Source: Clostridiales bacterium
GTDB taxonomy: Bacteria > Bacillota > Clostridia > Christensenellales > Aristaeellaceae
NCBI GenBank assembly: GCA_015056325.1
Contig: SVGL01000008.1
Location: 62,001 to 126,000 of the forward strand
Length of the DNA: 64,000 nt
Direction: 5' to 3'
The notes under the pieces are model-generated. The model was not told the DNA's origin and searched no databases. It saw nothing but the letters and a program-made list of their open reading frames with translations. Positions 9,501-18,103 of this stretch are shown here, piece by piece. The position numbers and the translations under genes were made by a program. How positions within the stretch are numbered: the stretch's first letter is position 1; every line of letters starts with the position of its first letter.

Positions 9501-9542
9501 AAAACCCGGAACCCCGCGCTGCCGCGAAGTTCCGGGTTTTCT
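9501..9542. terminator. bidirectional intrinsic terminator
   Basis: AAAACCCGGAAC (9501-9512) pairs perfectly with GTTCCGGGTTTT (9529-9540), with an inner CGCG/CGCG stem. It sits between convergent genes and has T-runs suited to both strands. Confidence 0.85.
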
Positions 9543-11715
9543 TATGCCTTGTGGAAGAGGTACCTGCCCGCCTGCACGGTGACAGCCTTCTGGCCGGGGA
9601 GGACGATCTCTGCCTCCACGGGGGTGGTAATCTCGTAGCGCCAGACGCTTTCGATTTTCGTCCACTTGGAGGACACCAGGCCGCGCTTGGTGTCGATGGA
9701 GGCCTCCAGCCAGTCAAGGCTGTCCGTGGGCTGGGGCGCGATGCGGATGCGCTCGTAGCCCGGAGCGTCCTCCACCACCTGAATGCCCGCCGCCACGCCG
9801 TAGATCCAGTCCGCGACGGAGCCGTAGGCATAATGGTTGAAGGAGTTCATGTCGCGGCTCCAGAAGTTGCCGTCCTCCATGATGCCGTCCCAGTGTTCCC
9901 AAATGGTGGTGGCGCCCTTGGTGATGGGGTACAGCCAGGAGGGATATTCCCGGCGCAGCAGCAGCTCCCAGGCCAGGTCAGCGTGGCCGTATTCGCTCAG
10001 CACATGGAGGATGTAGGGCGTACCCACAAAGCCGGTCTGGAGCTTGCCTCCGTCGGTACGGACCTTGGCAGCCAGTTGGTCGGCAGTCTGTTGACGGTCC
10101 TCCGCCAGGCCGAAGTGCACCGCCAGCACCATTTCCGTCTGGGTCAGGTACTCGGGGAAGGCCTTGCGGAAGGCCTCCACGATGTCCGTATGCAGCGCCT
10201 CATACGCCGCGACGTCCTCTCCCAGGGCGTGACCCGCCTTGATCACCAGCTCGGTGGAGCGGGCGTAGAAGGCCGTGGCCACGAAGGCCTCCCGGCTGGA
10301 GCCCTTGTAACTGCCGCTGGGAGCGTCCAGGCCCAGCCAGTCCGCCCATTGCCAGCCTCCCACCCACAGCGGGGGCTGCTCGGTCACGCTGCCGATGTAG
10401 TCCACCCACTTCTTCATCGAGGGGAACTGGCGGCGGAGCATCTCGCGGTCACCATAGGCACGGTAGACCTCCCAGGGAACGATGGTCGCCGCGTCGCCCC
10501 AGGCGGCAGAGGCGTTCTCATCCTTTCCGATGAGCGTCCACACGTCAGGGATGACATTGCCCACATAGCCGTCCTCTCGCTGGTCAGCGATCAGGTCATG
10601 GAGCCACTTGCCGAAAAACTGCTCGGCGTCAAAGTTCATGCAGGCGGTGCGGGCAAAGACCTGGGCGTCGCCCAGCCAGCCCAGGCGCTCGTCACGCTGG
10701 GGACAGTCGGTGGGCACATCCACAAAGTTGCCCTTCTGACCCCAGATGATGTTGGAGAAGAGCTTGTTCAGCTCCGGATTGGAGCACGCGATATGGCCGG
10801 TGCGCCGCATGTCGGAGTGCACGGCGATGGCCGTGAAGCGATTCAAATCGACCTCGCCGGGGAAGCTGTTGACCCGGATGTAGCGGAAGCCGTAGAAAGT
10901 CAGGCGGGTCTTGTAGACCTGATGGCCCTCGCGGCAGGTGTAATGATACCGGCACTTGGCGTCACGGTAATTCTCGGTGTAGAAGTTACCCTGCTGGTCC
11001 ATGACCTCGGCGAAGGAAACATCCACCACATCACCGGCATGGGCGTCCAGGGCAACTTCGAGGAAGCCGGTGACCTCCTGGCCGAAGTCGATGACGTTCT
11101 CTCCCTTGGGGTGGTGAAGACGCGGGCCGCCCGAATGCGCTCATGCTCGCAGATGGGTGCGCCCTCGTGGGGGATAAGGGTGTCGGTGGGGCCGTCGTAG
11201 AGCACGGCGTTGGGCTTCTCCGCCGGGACAAAGGTCGCGTCCACCACCTCGCCGTCGTAAAGCTCGGAGAAGCGCACGACGCCCTCGCTGGCCGTCCAGC
11301 TTTCGTCGGTGAGGATGACGTCCCGGGTGCCATCCTGATAGGTCAGCGTGAGCTCCGCAGTGATGGCGGCGGGCAGCTTCATCCGCTCGGTCTGAATGGT
11401 TCCTCCCCAATGGCGGATCAGCGGGCTGCGGTACCAGCCCTTGCCCACGGTGACGGTCAGCTCATTCTCCGCGCCGATGTGGTCAGTCACGTCCCAGGTC
11501 TGCACCTGCAGGCGCTTCTGGTAGGTCGTCCAGCCGGGGTTGAGCACAGTATCGGTGACGGGCTTGCCGTTGATCGCAGCGTCATACACGCCCATGGCGG
11601 TCATGCGCAGCACGGCGGACGCGACAGGCTTTTCTGTCCGGAAAGCCTTGGCGAAGCAGGGAGCCTGGCTGCCCATGTCGCAGGCCGGGGTGATCCAGGG
11701 AGCGATCCAATTCAT
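9542..11715 (-). pseudogene. alpha-L-rhamnosidase (GH78) with an internal frameshift
   Basis: A GH78 enzyme (removes terminal alpha-L-rhamnose) of about 724 residues if joined. The N-terminal part (start ATG 11715, GGAGG upstream) carries the accessory beta domains, beginning MNWIAPWITPACDMG. The catalytic part in another frame has the family signatures DCPQRDERLGWLGDAQ, WGDAATIVPW, WEHWDGI (acidic catalytic region) and SFNHYAYGSVADWIY. The frame changes at the run of four G at 11108-11111 on the plus strand: one more G would give TTPKGENVIDFGQEVTG, which fits the family. No signal peptide, so cytoplasmic. Either a true mutation or a homopolymer sequencing error; two separate genes are unlikely. 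Confidence 0.8.
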
Positions 11716-11798
11716 AACGTACCTCCAGGGGGCTTCGCCCCGTTTTCATCTGACCTTATGATAGCATAAATCCCACAGGTTGGGAAGGTGATTTTTCT

Positions 11799-11827
11799 TT
11801 GACGAGTGAAGGTTTTTGGCGTATAAT
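11799..11827 (+). promoter_or_regulatory. sigma-A-type promoter of the NUDIX gene
   Basis: TTGACG (11799-11804), 17 nt, TATAAT (11822-11827), 38 nt before the ATG. Confidence 0.7.
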
Positions 11828-11865
11828 GAGAACATACATGAATCGTTCGACCAAGGAGGCTGCAC

Positions 11866-12396
11866 ATGCCCCGTGATATTCTCTTTGACCATGGCAACGC
11901 CCGTTTTTCCTACCGCATCTCCGCGCTGATCGTGCAAGGGAACCGTGCACTGCTGCAATGTCCTGTCGGCACCCAGGACTTCGCCTTTATCGGCGGGCAC
12001 GTCGCCTTTGGCGAGACGGCGAAGGACACCCTCGTCCGGGAAATCCGCGAGGAGCTCCACACAGACGCCGTCATCGGTGAGCTGTGCGCCGTGGGTGAGG
12101 TGTTCATCGACTGGGGGAAGCTCCCCGACGGGACGCTGCGCCACTGCCATCAAATCGGATTGTACTTCCGCGCCACGGTGGACGAAAGCCAGCTGCCTGC
12201 AGCTGACAGCTTCTTCGGCTACGACGAGGCGGGCGACGAGAAGTATTCCATCGAGTACATCTGGGTGCCCCTGGCCGAGCTCCCCCGCCTGACCGTTTAT
12301 CCCCCGGAGGTGGCGGCGCATTTGCTCTCCGGCAGCAAGGACGTGCTGCACTTCACCTACACAGAACTGCCTGACACAACCCGCTGGCCCGATTAA
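11866..12396 (+). CDS. NUDIX hydrolase
   Basis: A 176-residue pyrophosphohydrolase. The NUDIX box (G-x5-E-x7-REUxEExGU) is seen as GHVAFGETAKDTLVREIREE and supplies the Mg-binding glutamates. Family members hydrolyse nucleoside diphosphates linked to another moiety, often for nucleotide-pool cleaning or cofactor turnover; the substrate is not predictable here. AAGGAGG precedes the ATG. A GNAT gene follows after 11 nt with its own ribosome site, so the two are probably one operon. Confidence 0.85.
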   Translation: MPRDILFDHGNARFSYRISALIVQGNRALLQCPVGTQDFAFIGGHVAFGETAKDTLVREIREELHTDAVIGELCAVGEVFIDWGKLPDGTLRHCHQIGLYFRATVDESQLPAADSFFGYDEAGDEKYSIEYIWVPLAELPRLTVYPPEVAAHLLSGSKDVLHFTYTELPDTTRWPD

Positions 12397-12407
12397 GGAG
12401 GCCCCTC

Positions 12408-12818
12408 ATGGACGTCATCATCCGCAGCGCAATGCTCGCTGACCTGCCCTTCCTGGCGGAGCACGACCGCCACGTCACCCCTGCCGAGCTGGACAACCTG
12501 ATCCGCCTGGGCCGCATCCTCCTCATCGAGGCGGACGGCGAAGCGGCGGGCTGGCTCCGCTGGAACCTCTTCTGGGACAACACGCCCTTCATGAACATGC
12601 TCTACCTGCTGGAGGGCTACCGGATGCAGGGCCTGGGCCGCGCTCTCGTGCGCCACTGGGAGCAGCAGATGCAAGAGCGCGGTTACGCCACCGTGCTCAC
12701 CTCCACCCAGGCCGACGAGCCCGCCCAGCACTTCTACCGCCACCTGGGCTACACGGACGTCGGCGGCTTCCTCCTCCCCGGGGAAAGCTACGAGCTGATC
12801 CTCCACAAAGCACTTTGA
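12408..12818 (+). CDS. GNAT-family N-acetyltransferase
   Basis: A 136-residue acetyl-CoA-dependent acetyltransferase. The acetyl-CoA loop is seen at GYRMQGLGRALVRHWEQ (variant of R/Q-x-x-G-x-G/A), and HFYRHLGYTDVGGF is the usual motif-B end. The acceptor substrate is unknown. TAAGGAGG precedes the ATG. It follows the NUDIX gene closely and is likely in the same operon. Confidence 0.85.
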   Translation: MDVIIRSAMLADLPFLAEHDRHVTPAELDNLIRLGRILLIEADGEAAGWLRWNLFWDNTPFMNMLYLLEGYRMQGLGRALVRHWEQQMQERGYATVLTSTQADEPAQHFYRHLGYTDVGGFLLPGESYELILHKAL

Positions 12819-12838
12819 AGCAGGAGTTCCCTGGCCCA

Positions 12839-12867
12839 TTGACATTCCCGGTTCTCCGCGCTAAAAT
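12839..12867 (+). promoter_or_regulatory. sigma-A-type promoter of the exporter-rlmH operon
   Basis: TTGACA (12839-12844), 17 nt, TAAAAT (12862-12867), 38 nt before the start of the exporter gene. Confidence 0.7.
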
Positions 12868-12904
12868 AGCCTCATCCCCATTACACACAAGCAGGGAGCT
12901 CACT

Positions 12905-13684
12905 ATGACCTGTGACGATACCATCTACATGGCGCCCCTCCACCTGGCAGGGCGCCTCATCATGGAAAACGGCGGCGAAACCTACCGCGTGGAGGAAACC
13001 ATCACCCGCATGGGCCACGCCTTTGGCTTCAACGAGGTGGAGTGCTTCGCCGTACCCAGCGGCATCTTCATCAGCTACCGCAAGGCGGACGGCGCCATCG
13101 AAACCGCTGTCAAGCGCATCCGCAAAAAGGGCATCGACCTTACCCGGGTGGACGCGGTGAATGCCGTCTCCCGCCGGATGGAGCAGGAAACCCTCTCCTG
13201 CGAGGAGGTCATGTCCCTCCTCCAGGAGATCGAGCACCGTCCGCCCAAGATCTCCCGCCTGGGCCTGGCCGCTGCGGTGGCCATGTCCTCCTTCGGCTGG
13301 GCAGCGATGTTCGGCGGCGGACTCATGGACTGCACCATCGCCTTCCTGGTGGCGCTGCTGGGCCAGGGCCTGGCCTTCGCGCTGGACAAGGCGGGCATGC
13401 GCTCCTTTGTTTCTACGCTCCTGGGCAGCTTCCTGGGTACCATACTGCCCATGCTCTTCCACCTGGCCACGGGGCTCCTCATGGTGGACCAGACCGTCGC
13501 TGCCTGCCTGATGCCCATGCTGCCCGGCCTGGCCATGACCAACGCCGTGCAGGATACCCTGCGCGGGGACATCATGAGCGGCATTTCCTCCGCGACCTCT
13601 GCGATCCTGACGGCTTCGATGATCGCCGGCGGCGCGCTGGTGGGTACCGCCCTGTTCCGACTGCTGACGGGAGGTGTGCTGTGA
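12905..13684 (+). CDS. threonine/serine exporter-family protein, N-terminal half (ThrE/YjjP type, DUF1212)
   Basis: A 259-residue membrane protein. The soluble start (LAGRLIMENGGETYRVEETI) and the VPSGIFIS segment are typical of the DUF1212 half of ThrE-type exporters; five hydrophobic helices follow from about residue 120. In Corynebacterium ThrE both halves are one protein, whereas here, as in E. coli YjjP/YjjB, they are two genes. YjjP/YjjB is reported to export succinate, so the substrate (Thr/Ser or a dicarboxylate) is open. ATG 12905 with AGGGAG upstream is chosen over earlier in-frame codons. Its stop TGA overlaps the next ATG. Confidence 0.85.
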   Translation: MTCDDTIYMAPLHLAGRLIMENGGETYRVEETITRMGHAFGFNEVECFAVPSGIFISYRKADGAIETAVKRIRKKGIDLTRVDAVNAVSRRMEQETLSCEEVMSLLQEIEHRPPKISRLGLAAAVAMSSFGWAAMFGGGLMDCTIAFLVALLGQGLAFALDKAGMRSFVSTLLGSFLGTILPMLFHLATGLLMVDQTVAACLMPMLPGLAMTNAVQDTLRGDIMSGISSATSAILTASMIAGGALVGTALFRLLTGGVL

Positions 13685-14145
13685 TGAACCCCATCCTGGA
13701 AGCATTCATCAAGCTGGCCTCCAGCTTTGTGGGCACGCTGGGCTTCGCCATCTTCATGCACGCCCCCAAGCGGGCCTGGCTGCCGGCCAGCACCATCGGC
13801 GGCGTGGCGTATTTGCTGTACTGGGCGCTCATGCAGATGGGTCTGAATGATCCGACCGCGATCTTTATCGGTGCGCTGCTGGGCAGTGTACTTGGCCAGT
13901 ACTGCGCCCGCCGGATGCGCATGATCGCCTCCATCTTCGTGCTTTTGTCGATGATCCCCCTCGTCCCCGGCCTCGGTCTTTACCGCTGCATGCACTACCT
14001 GGCCCAGGAGATGTACTCCGCCGGCGCTGACGCGGGCGTCCGCGCGATGGTGGACGTGGTGATGATCGCCCTGGGCCTGGCGGTGGGCAGCTTCCTCTTC
14101 CGCCTGGTGGCGGGCGCCAAGCCCCCAAAGGAGGCCGTCAAATGA
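13684..14145 (+). CDS. threonine/serine exporter-family protein, C-terminal half (YjjB type, DUF3815)
   Basis: A 153-residue membrane protein with four to five helices, containing the DUF3815 signature around SMIPLVPGLGLYRCMHYL, as in YjjB and the C-terminal half of ThrE. It presumably forms one transporter with the preceding protein; the genes overlap by one base, implying coupled translation. The 3' end overlaps rlmH by ATGA. Confidence 0.85.
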   Translation: MNPILEAFIKLASSFVGTLGFAIFMHAPKRAWLPASTIGGVAYLLYWALMQMGLNDPTAIFIGALLGSVLGQYCARRMRMIASIFVLLSMIPLVPGLGLYRCMHYLAQEMYSAGADAGVRAMVDVVMIALGLAVGSFLFRLVAGAKPPKEAVK

Positions 14146-14621
14146 GCATCACCCTGATCGCCATGGGCAAGATGAAGGAAAAGCCATACCGCATGATGGC
14201 GGACGAGTACCTGAAGCGCCTGAGCCGCTACGGCAAGGTGGAGGAGATCGAGCTCCCCGACCTGCCTGAGCCTGCGAACTCCTCCCCCGCCATCGAAGCG
14301 CAGATCAAGGAGAAGGAGGGCGACGCCATCCTCTCCCGCATCAAGCCCTCTGACTACGTCATCGCCATGACCATCCCCGGCAAGCAATGGGACTCCCCCG
14401 GCCTTTCCCGCCACCTGGACGAGATGATGACCCGGGGCAACTCGAACATCGTTTTCCTCATCGGCGGAAGCCTGGGCCTTTCCGACAAGGTGATCGCCCG
14501 TGCGGACGAGGAGATGTCCATGTCGAAAATGACCTTCCCCCACCAGCTGGCCCGCGTGATGCTGCTGGAGCAGCTCTACCGCGCGATGAAGATCCGCAGC
14601 GGTGAACGCTACCATAAGTGA
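14142..14621 (+). CDS. rlmH: 23S rRNA (pseudouridine-1915-N3)-methyltransferase RlmH
   Basis: A SPOUT-class methyltransferase of 159 residues, the usual length. It methylates pseudouridine 1915 in helix 69 of 23S rRNA on assembled ribosomes using S-adenosylmethionine. Signatures: the start MSITLIAMGKMKEKPYR, FLIGGSLGL in the trefoil-knot cofactor site, MSKMTFPHQLARVMLLEQLY, and the end ERYHK (usually PYHK). The start overlaps the exporter gene by ATGA, so it is co-transcribed and translationally coupled. Confidence 0.95.
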   Translation: MSITLIAMGKMKEKPYRMMADEYLKRLSRYGKVEEIELPDLPEPANSSPAIEAQIKEKEGDAILSRIKPSDYVIAMTIPGKQWDSPGLSRHLDEMMTRGNSNIVFLIGGSLGLSDKVIARADEEMSMSKMTFPHQLARVMLLEQLYRAMKIRSGERYHK

Positions 14622-14643
14622 GCCGGGCTGCTCCCGGCAGGCA

Positions 14644-14678
14644 AAACGCCCTTCCTGTTCATGCAGGGAGGGCGTTTG
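14644..14678 (+). terminator. intrinsic terminator after rlmH
   Basis: AACGCCCTTCCTG (14645-14657) pairs with CAGGGAGGGCGTT (14664-14676) with one G-U pair, followed by a short T stretch. Confidence 0.7.
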
Positions 14679-14700
14679 CTGTTCAAACGGTGTACTTTTC

Positions 14701-14729
14701 TTTACAACCCCCGCCAAATCAGGTATAAT
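14701..14729 (+). promoter_or_regulatory. sigma-A-type promoter of the ECF-S/coaX operon
   Basis: TTTACA (14701-14706), 17 nt, TATAAT (14724-14729). Transcription would begin near 14736, leaving a 110-nt leader before the ATG at 14847. Confidence 0.8.
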
Positions 14730-14737
14730 ATAATAAT

Positions 14738-14832
14738 CCCCCTGCGCAGCGCCGGGAGCCACGGCACCGGACGCATCCCTGCAGGGGGCGGCAACCATTT
14801 CCCTTACAACGACAGGTACCGCAACGGACCTG
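14738..14832 (+). ncRNA. candidate structured leader RNA of the ECF-S/coaX operon
   Basis: CCCCCTGC (14738-14745) pairs with GCAGGGGG (14781-14788). Inside, GCG-CCGG (14749-14755) pairs with CCGG-A-CGC (14767-14774), leaving a single bulged A at 14771. A second hairpin pairs CAGGT-A-CCG (14813-14821) with CGG-ACCTG (14825-14832), with a bulged A at 14818; it ends 3 nt before the GGAGG site at 14836-14840. Bulged adenosines in a leader of a pantothenate gene recall the published pan motif of panBCD operons, but I cannot confirm membership. Confidence 0.45.
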
Positions 14833-14846
14833 AACGGAGGTAAAGC

Positions 14847-15449
14847 ATGAAAAACACAAAGCTCTACAATTTCGTCCTGCTGGCGCTTTTTGTAGCACTG
14901 GAGCTGGTCTTCCGGCTGATCGGCCTGGGCCGCGTGCCCATCGGGCCGCTGAACATGTCCTTCCTGACCGTACCGATTGCAATCGGCGCGATGCTGATGG
15001 GCCCTGTGCAGGGGATGATCCTCGGCGCAGTCTTCGGCCTGTGCAGCCTGTGGGACGCCGTCACCGGTGCCGGCGGTATGACAAATATCTTCTTCGGTAT
15101 CAGCCCGGTGCACACGGTCATCCTGTGTGTGGGCACCCGCGCGCTGATGGGCCTGGTGACCGGCCTGATCTTCAAGGCCATCCGCCAGATCGACCGTACC
15201 AACACCATCTCGTACTTTATTGGTGCGTTCGCCGCGCCCTTCCTCAACACGCTGTTCTTTATGGGCTACATCGTGCTGGCCTTCTACGGCACAGAATATG
15301 TGCAGGGCCTGGCTGCCGACAAGGGCGCCGCAAATCCGCTGATGTTCGTGGTGCTGCTGGTTGGCCTGCAGGGGCTGATCGAGATGGTGGTCTGCACCGT
15401 CACCGGCGGCGCTGCTGCCAAGGGCGTCGCTGCAGCACTGAAAAGATAA
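14847..15449 (+). CDS. ECF transporter S component, probably for pantothenate
   Basis: A 200-residue membrane protein with about six helices. It has the energy-coupling-factor S-component pattern: LNMSFLTVPIAIGAMLMGP followed by a Gly-rich helix (GMILGAVFGLCSLWDA) that in the family docks the EcfT subunit. S components bind the vitamin and share the EcfAAT module, which is not encoded here. It lies 12 nt before the pantothenate kinase gene, so pantothenate (PanT-like) is the best guess, by context rather than by binding-site residues. GGAGG lies 6 nt before the ATG. Confidence 0.8.
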   Translation: MKNTKLYNFVLLALFVALELVFRLIGLGRVPIGPLNMSFLTVPIAIGAMLMGPVQGMILGAVFGLCSLWDAVTGAGGMTNIFFGISPVHTVILCVGTRALMGLVTGLIFKAIRQIDRTNTISYFIGAFAAPFLNTLFFMGYIVLAFYGTEYVQGLAADKGAANPLMFVVLLVGLQGLIEMVVCTVTGGAAAKGVAAALKR

Positions 15450-15461
15450 CGGAGGCACAGT

Positions 15462-16247
15462 ATGATTCTCACTTTGGATATCGGTAATACCAACATCAAA
15501 ACCGCCCTCTTTGACGGCGACGAGATGGTGAACTACTGGCGTCTGTCCACCAGCATCACCAACACGTCGGACGAGTACGGCATCACCATCATGAACCTGT
15601 TCCAGCATGCGGGCCGCAACCCCAAGGACGTGGAGGGCATCGTGATGTCCTCCGTCGTGCCCACGGTGAACTTCACCATCGAGCACATGTGCCAGAATTA
15701 CTTCGGCATCACCCCCATGGTGATCGGCCCCGGGGTGAAGACTGGCATCAACATCCGCTATGAGAATCCCCGCGAGCTGGGCAGCGACCGCATCGCCAAC
15801 GCTGTGGCCGCCTTCGATGAGTACGGCGGCGACAAGCCGGTCATCTTCATTGACTTCGGCACCGCAACCACCTTCGGCGTGGTGGCAAAGGACGAGAAGT
15901 CCGATGCGGGTGCCTTCCTGGGCGGCGCGATCTTCCCCGGCATCAAGCTGGCGTCGGAGGCCCTCACTTCCGGTACCGCCAAGCTCCCCCGCTTCGCCCT
16001 GGCCAAGCCCGAGCACGTCATCGGCCGCACCACCCTGACCAATCTGCAGTCCGGCATGTTCCACGGCTATGTGGGCATGGTGACCAACCTGGTCAAGCGC
16101 ATGAAGCAAGAGCTGGGCGGCGAGGCGCTGGTGGTCGCCACCGGCGGCATGGCGGTGCTTCTGGCGGAGGAAGCCAAGGTCATCGACAAGCTGGACGGCC
16201 TGCTGACCCTCAAGGGCCTGCGGCTGATTTACGAGAGAAATAAGTAA
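15462..16247 (+). CDS. coaX: type III pantothenate kinase CoaX
   Basis: ATP-dependent kinase of 261 residues that phosphorylates pantothenate, the first step of coenzyme A synthesis; type III enzymes are insensitive to CoA feedback. It belongs to the ASKHA fold: phosphate-1 motif LTLDIGNTNIKTALFDG at the N-terminus, ELGSDRIANAVAAF with the catalytic-region Asp, FIDFGTATTFGVV, and VVATGGMAVLL near the end. Length is normal. AACGGAGG precedes the ATG. Operon with the ECF-S gene upstream. Confidence 0.95.
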   Translation: MILTLDIGNTNIKTALFDGDEMVNYWRLSTSITNTSDEYGITIMNLFQHAGRNPKDVEGIVMSSVVPTVNFTIEHMCQNYFGITPMVIGPGVKTGINIRYENPRELGSDRIANAVAAFDEYGGDKPVIFIDFGTATTFGVVAKDEKSDAGAFLGGAIFPGIKLASEALTSGTAKLPRFALAKPEHVIGRTTLTNLQSGMFHGYVGMVTNLVKRMKQELGGEALVVATGGMAVLLAEEAKVIDKLDGLLTLKGLRLIYERNK

Positions 16248-16274
16248 AATTCAGGCTGTGCATGGCTTGTTGTT

Positions 16275-16397
16275 TCCACCTCATCACCCGCTGCGGCGGG
16301 AGCTTCCCCTCGAGGGGAAGCCAAGATTGGCCTGCGTGTTAGCCTTCCCCTTGAGGGGAAGGTGGATTCGCCGCAAGGCGAAGACGGATGAGGTGGA
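16275..16397. repeat. MITE-like palindromic repeat (family B) between coaX and hom
   Basis: About 123 bp bounded by 11-bp perfect inverted ends, TCCACCTCATC (16275-16285) and GATGAGGTGGA (16387-16397). Inside are two hairpins: TTCCCCTCGAGGGGAA near 16313-16320 and CCTTCCCCTTGAGGGGAAGG near 16343-16362. It has no coding capacity. A relic of the same hairpin recurs at 18142-18168. Sequences of this style are common in intergenic DNA of gut clostridia. Confidence 0.75.
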
Positions 16398-16433
16398 CGC
16401 TCCACTTATACGAACTTCACGGAGGACACACAC

Positions 16434-17714
16434 ATGAAAGAAGTGATCATCGGTTTCCTGGGCTGCGGCAATGTGGGCGGCGGCGTGTGGAACCTGCTGG
16501 ATAACTTCCGCAAGGAGATCGCCCACCGCAATAACGGCCTGTCCATCAAGGTCAAGAAGGTGCTGGTGCGCGATGTGAACAAGGCCCGTTCCTGCGCCGT
16601 GCCTGCGGAGCTGCTGACCACCGACGTAGAGGAGGTCGTCTCCGACCCCGATATCTCCATCGTGGTGGAATTCATGGGCGGCGAGCAGCCCGCCACGGAG
16701 TACATGCTGCGCGCCCTTCGTGCCGGCAAGACCGTCGTCACCGCCAACAAGGTGGCTCTGGCGCTGAACTGGCACCGCCTTCAGGCGGAGGCCCAGGACA
16801 AGAACGTCGGCCTGTATTATGAGGCCAGCGTCTGCGGCGCAATTCCGATCATCAACGTGCTGCAAAACTCCCTGCAGGCCAACCGCATCGGCCACATGAT
16901 GGGCATCATCAACGGCACCACCAACTACATCCTCTCCCGCATGTATGAAAACGGCGAGGACTACCAGGACGTGCTGGGCGATGCCCAGCGCCTGGGTCTG
17001 GCCGAGCCCAATCCCGCGGCGGACGTCGAGGGTCTGGACGCGGCGTACAAGCTCTCCATCATGGCCAGCCTGGCCTTCCATGGGCGCGTGCCCTTCCCCA
17101 AGGTGTACACCGAGGGCATCACCAAGCTCACCGCCATGGACATCTCCTGCGGCAAGGAAATGGGCTATGTATTGAAGCTCCTGGCCATCGCCAAGCGCGA
17201 AAACAACACCGTGCAGGTGCGCGTGCATCCGACCTTCCTGCCCGCAACGCATCCGCTGTCCTCCGTCAACGGCAGCTTCAACGCCGTGTACCTGCAGGGC
17301 CACGCCTGCCAGGAGATGATGCTCCAGGGCCGCGGCGCCGGCGATATGCCCACCGCTTCCGCTGTGGTGAGCGACATCCTGCGCGCTGCCACCGCTGAGA
17401 TCCACCTGCACCCCACCTTCGCCAACACGGCGGAGGCCGACCCCTCCCTCATCTTCAATGACAACTGGCAGAGCCAGTACTTCATCCGCCTGTCTGCGGA
17501 GGATAAGCCCGGCGTGCTGGCCAAGATCGCCGGCTGGCTGGCCCAGAAGGACGTCTCCATCGCCACCATGCTGCAAAAGGGCAAGGCCGACGACGACCGC
17601 GTGCCGCTGATCATCGTGACCCACGCCGCCCCGGAGAAGTCCCTGCGCAAGGCGCTGGAGAGCTTTGATGCACAGCTGTGCACGGTGGAGAGCGTTATCC
17701 GGGTCGAAGCTTAA
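16434..17714 (+). CDS. hom: homoserine dehydrogenase
   Basis: NAD(P)-dependent enzyme of 426 residues reducing aspartate semialdehyde to homoserine in the Thr/Met pathway. Order: Rossmann domain with GFLGCGNVGGGV at 8-19; KTVVTANKVALAL before residue 110; the family signature GIINGTTNYILSRM and GLAEPNPAADVEGLDAAYKL in the catalytic domain (Lys and Asp ligands); then a C-terminal ACT domain from about 350 (ADKPGVLAKIAGWLAQKDVSI) for allosteric control, normally by threonine. A GGAGG site precedes the ATG. It follows the family-B repeat and is probably transcribed apart from coaX. Confidence 0.95.
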   Translation: MKEVIIGFLGCGNVGGGVWNLLDNFRKEIAHRNNGLSIKVKKVLVRDVNKARSCAVPAELLTTDVEEVVSDPDISIVVEFMGGEQPATEYMLRALRAGKTVVTANKVALALNWHRLQAEAQDKNVGLYYEASVCGAIPIINVLQNSLQANRIGHMMGIINGTTNYILSRMYENGEDYQDVLGDAQRLGLAEPNPAADVEGLDAAYKLSIMASLAFHGRVPFPKVYTEGITKLTAMDISCGKEMGYVLKLLAIAKRENNTVQVRVHPTFLPATHPLSSVNGSFNAVYLQGHACQEMMLQGRGAGDMPTASAVVSDILRAATAEIHLHPTFANTAEADPSLIFNDNWQSQYFIRLSAEDKPGVLAKIAGWLAQKDVSIATMLQKGKADDDRVPLIIVTHAAPEKSLRKALESFDAQLCTVESVIRVEA

Positions 17715-17717
17715 GGG

Positions 17718-17795
17718 GGCTGCCCCCGCGGGCAACTCGCGATTAAGTCGTCTGCTCCTTTTGAGACCTACCGCGCGTATATCGGGTCTGAACCC
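17718..17795 (+). repeat. palindromic repeat (family C), copy near hom
   Basis: In order: GGGCTGCCCC...GCGGGC, CTCGCGATTAAGTCG, a TTTTGAGACCTACCGCG segment ending at 17777, and the mini-hairpin GGGTCTGAACCC (17784-17795). The same blocks in the same order occur on the minus strand in 46857-46969. Confidence 0.55.
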
Positions 17796-17846
17796 ATAGT
17801 TGACTTGCCGCGCCCTCATGGCGCGGGCGATAAGGAGGTCTGTACC

Positions 17847-18095
17847 TTGCGCCAGATTGAATTGCACCGCATTTACCGCCACTTCAAGGGTGACCACTAC
17901 CTTGTGGAAGACCTCGCCACCGACTCCGAAACCGGCGAGATGGTCGTCATCTACCGCAAGCTCTACGGCGACGGCAGCCTGTGGGTGCGCCCCCTCAGCA
18001 TGTTCCTGGAGCCCGTCGATCGGGCGAAGTACCCCGATTGCCAGCAGGAATACCGCTTCGAGCTGGTCGAGGTGGAAAGCACGGCGCACAAGTGA
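17847..18095 (+). CDS. DUF1653 family protein
   Basis: An 82-residue protein matching the small DUF1653 family in nearly full length: IYRHFKGDHYLVEDLA, VIYRKLYGDGSLWVRP and KYPDCQQEYRFE are its conserved blocks. Function is unknown; members are small soluble proteins. The start is taken as TTG 17847 because AAGGAGG at 17832-17838 lies 8 nt before it and the product then begins at the family's usual place; the ATG at 17805 lacks a site and would read through the Shine-Dalgarno. Confidence 0.8.
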   Translation: MRQIELHRIYRHFKGDHYLVEDLATDSETGEMVVIYRKLYGDGSLWVRPLSMFLEPVDRAKYPDCQQEYRFELVEVESTAHK

Positions 18096-18103
18096 AACAA
18101 TGA

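Noticed and set aside
9542-11715. Two separate rhamnosidase genes
   Set aside because: The frames abut at a homopolymer and together make one complete GH78 protein; the second has no ribosome site at its first ATG.
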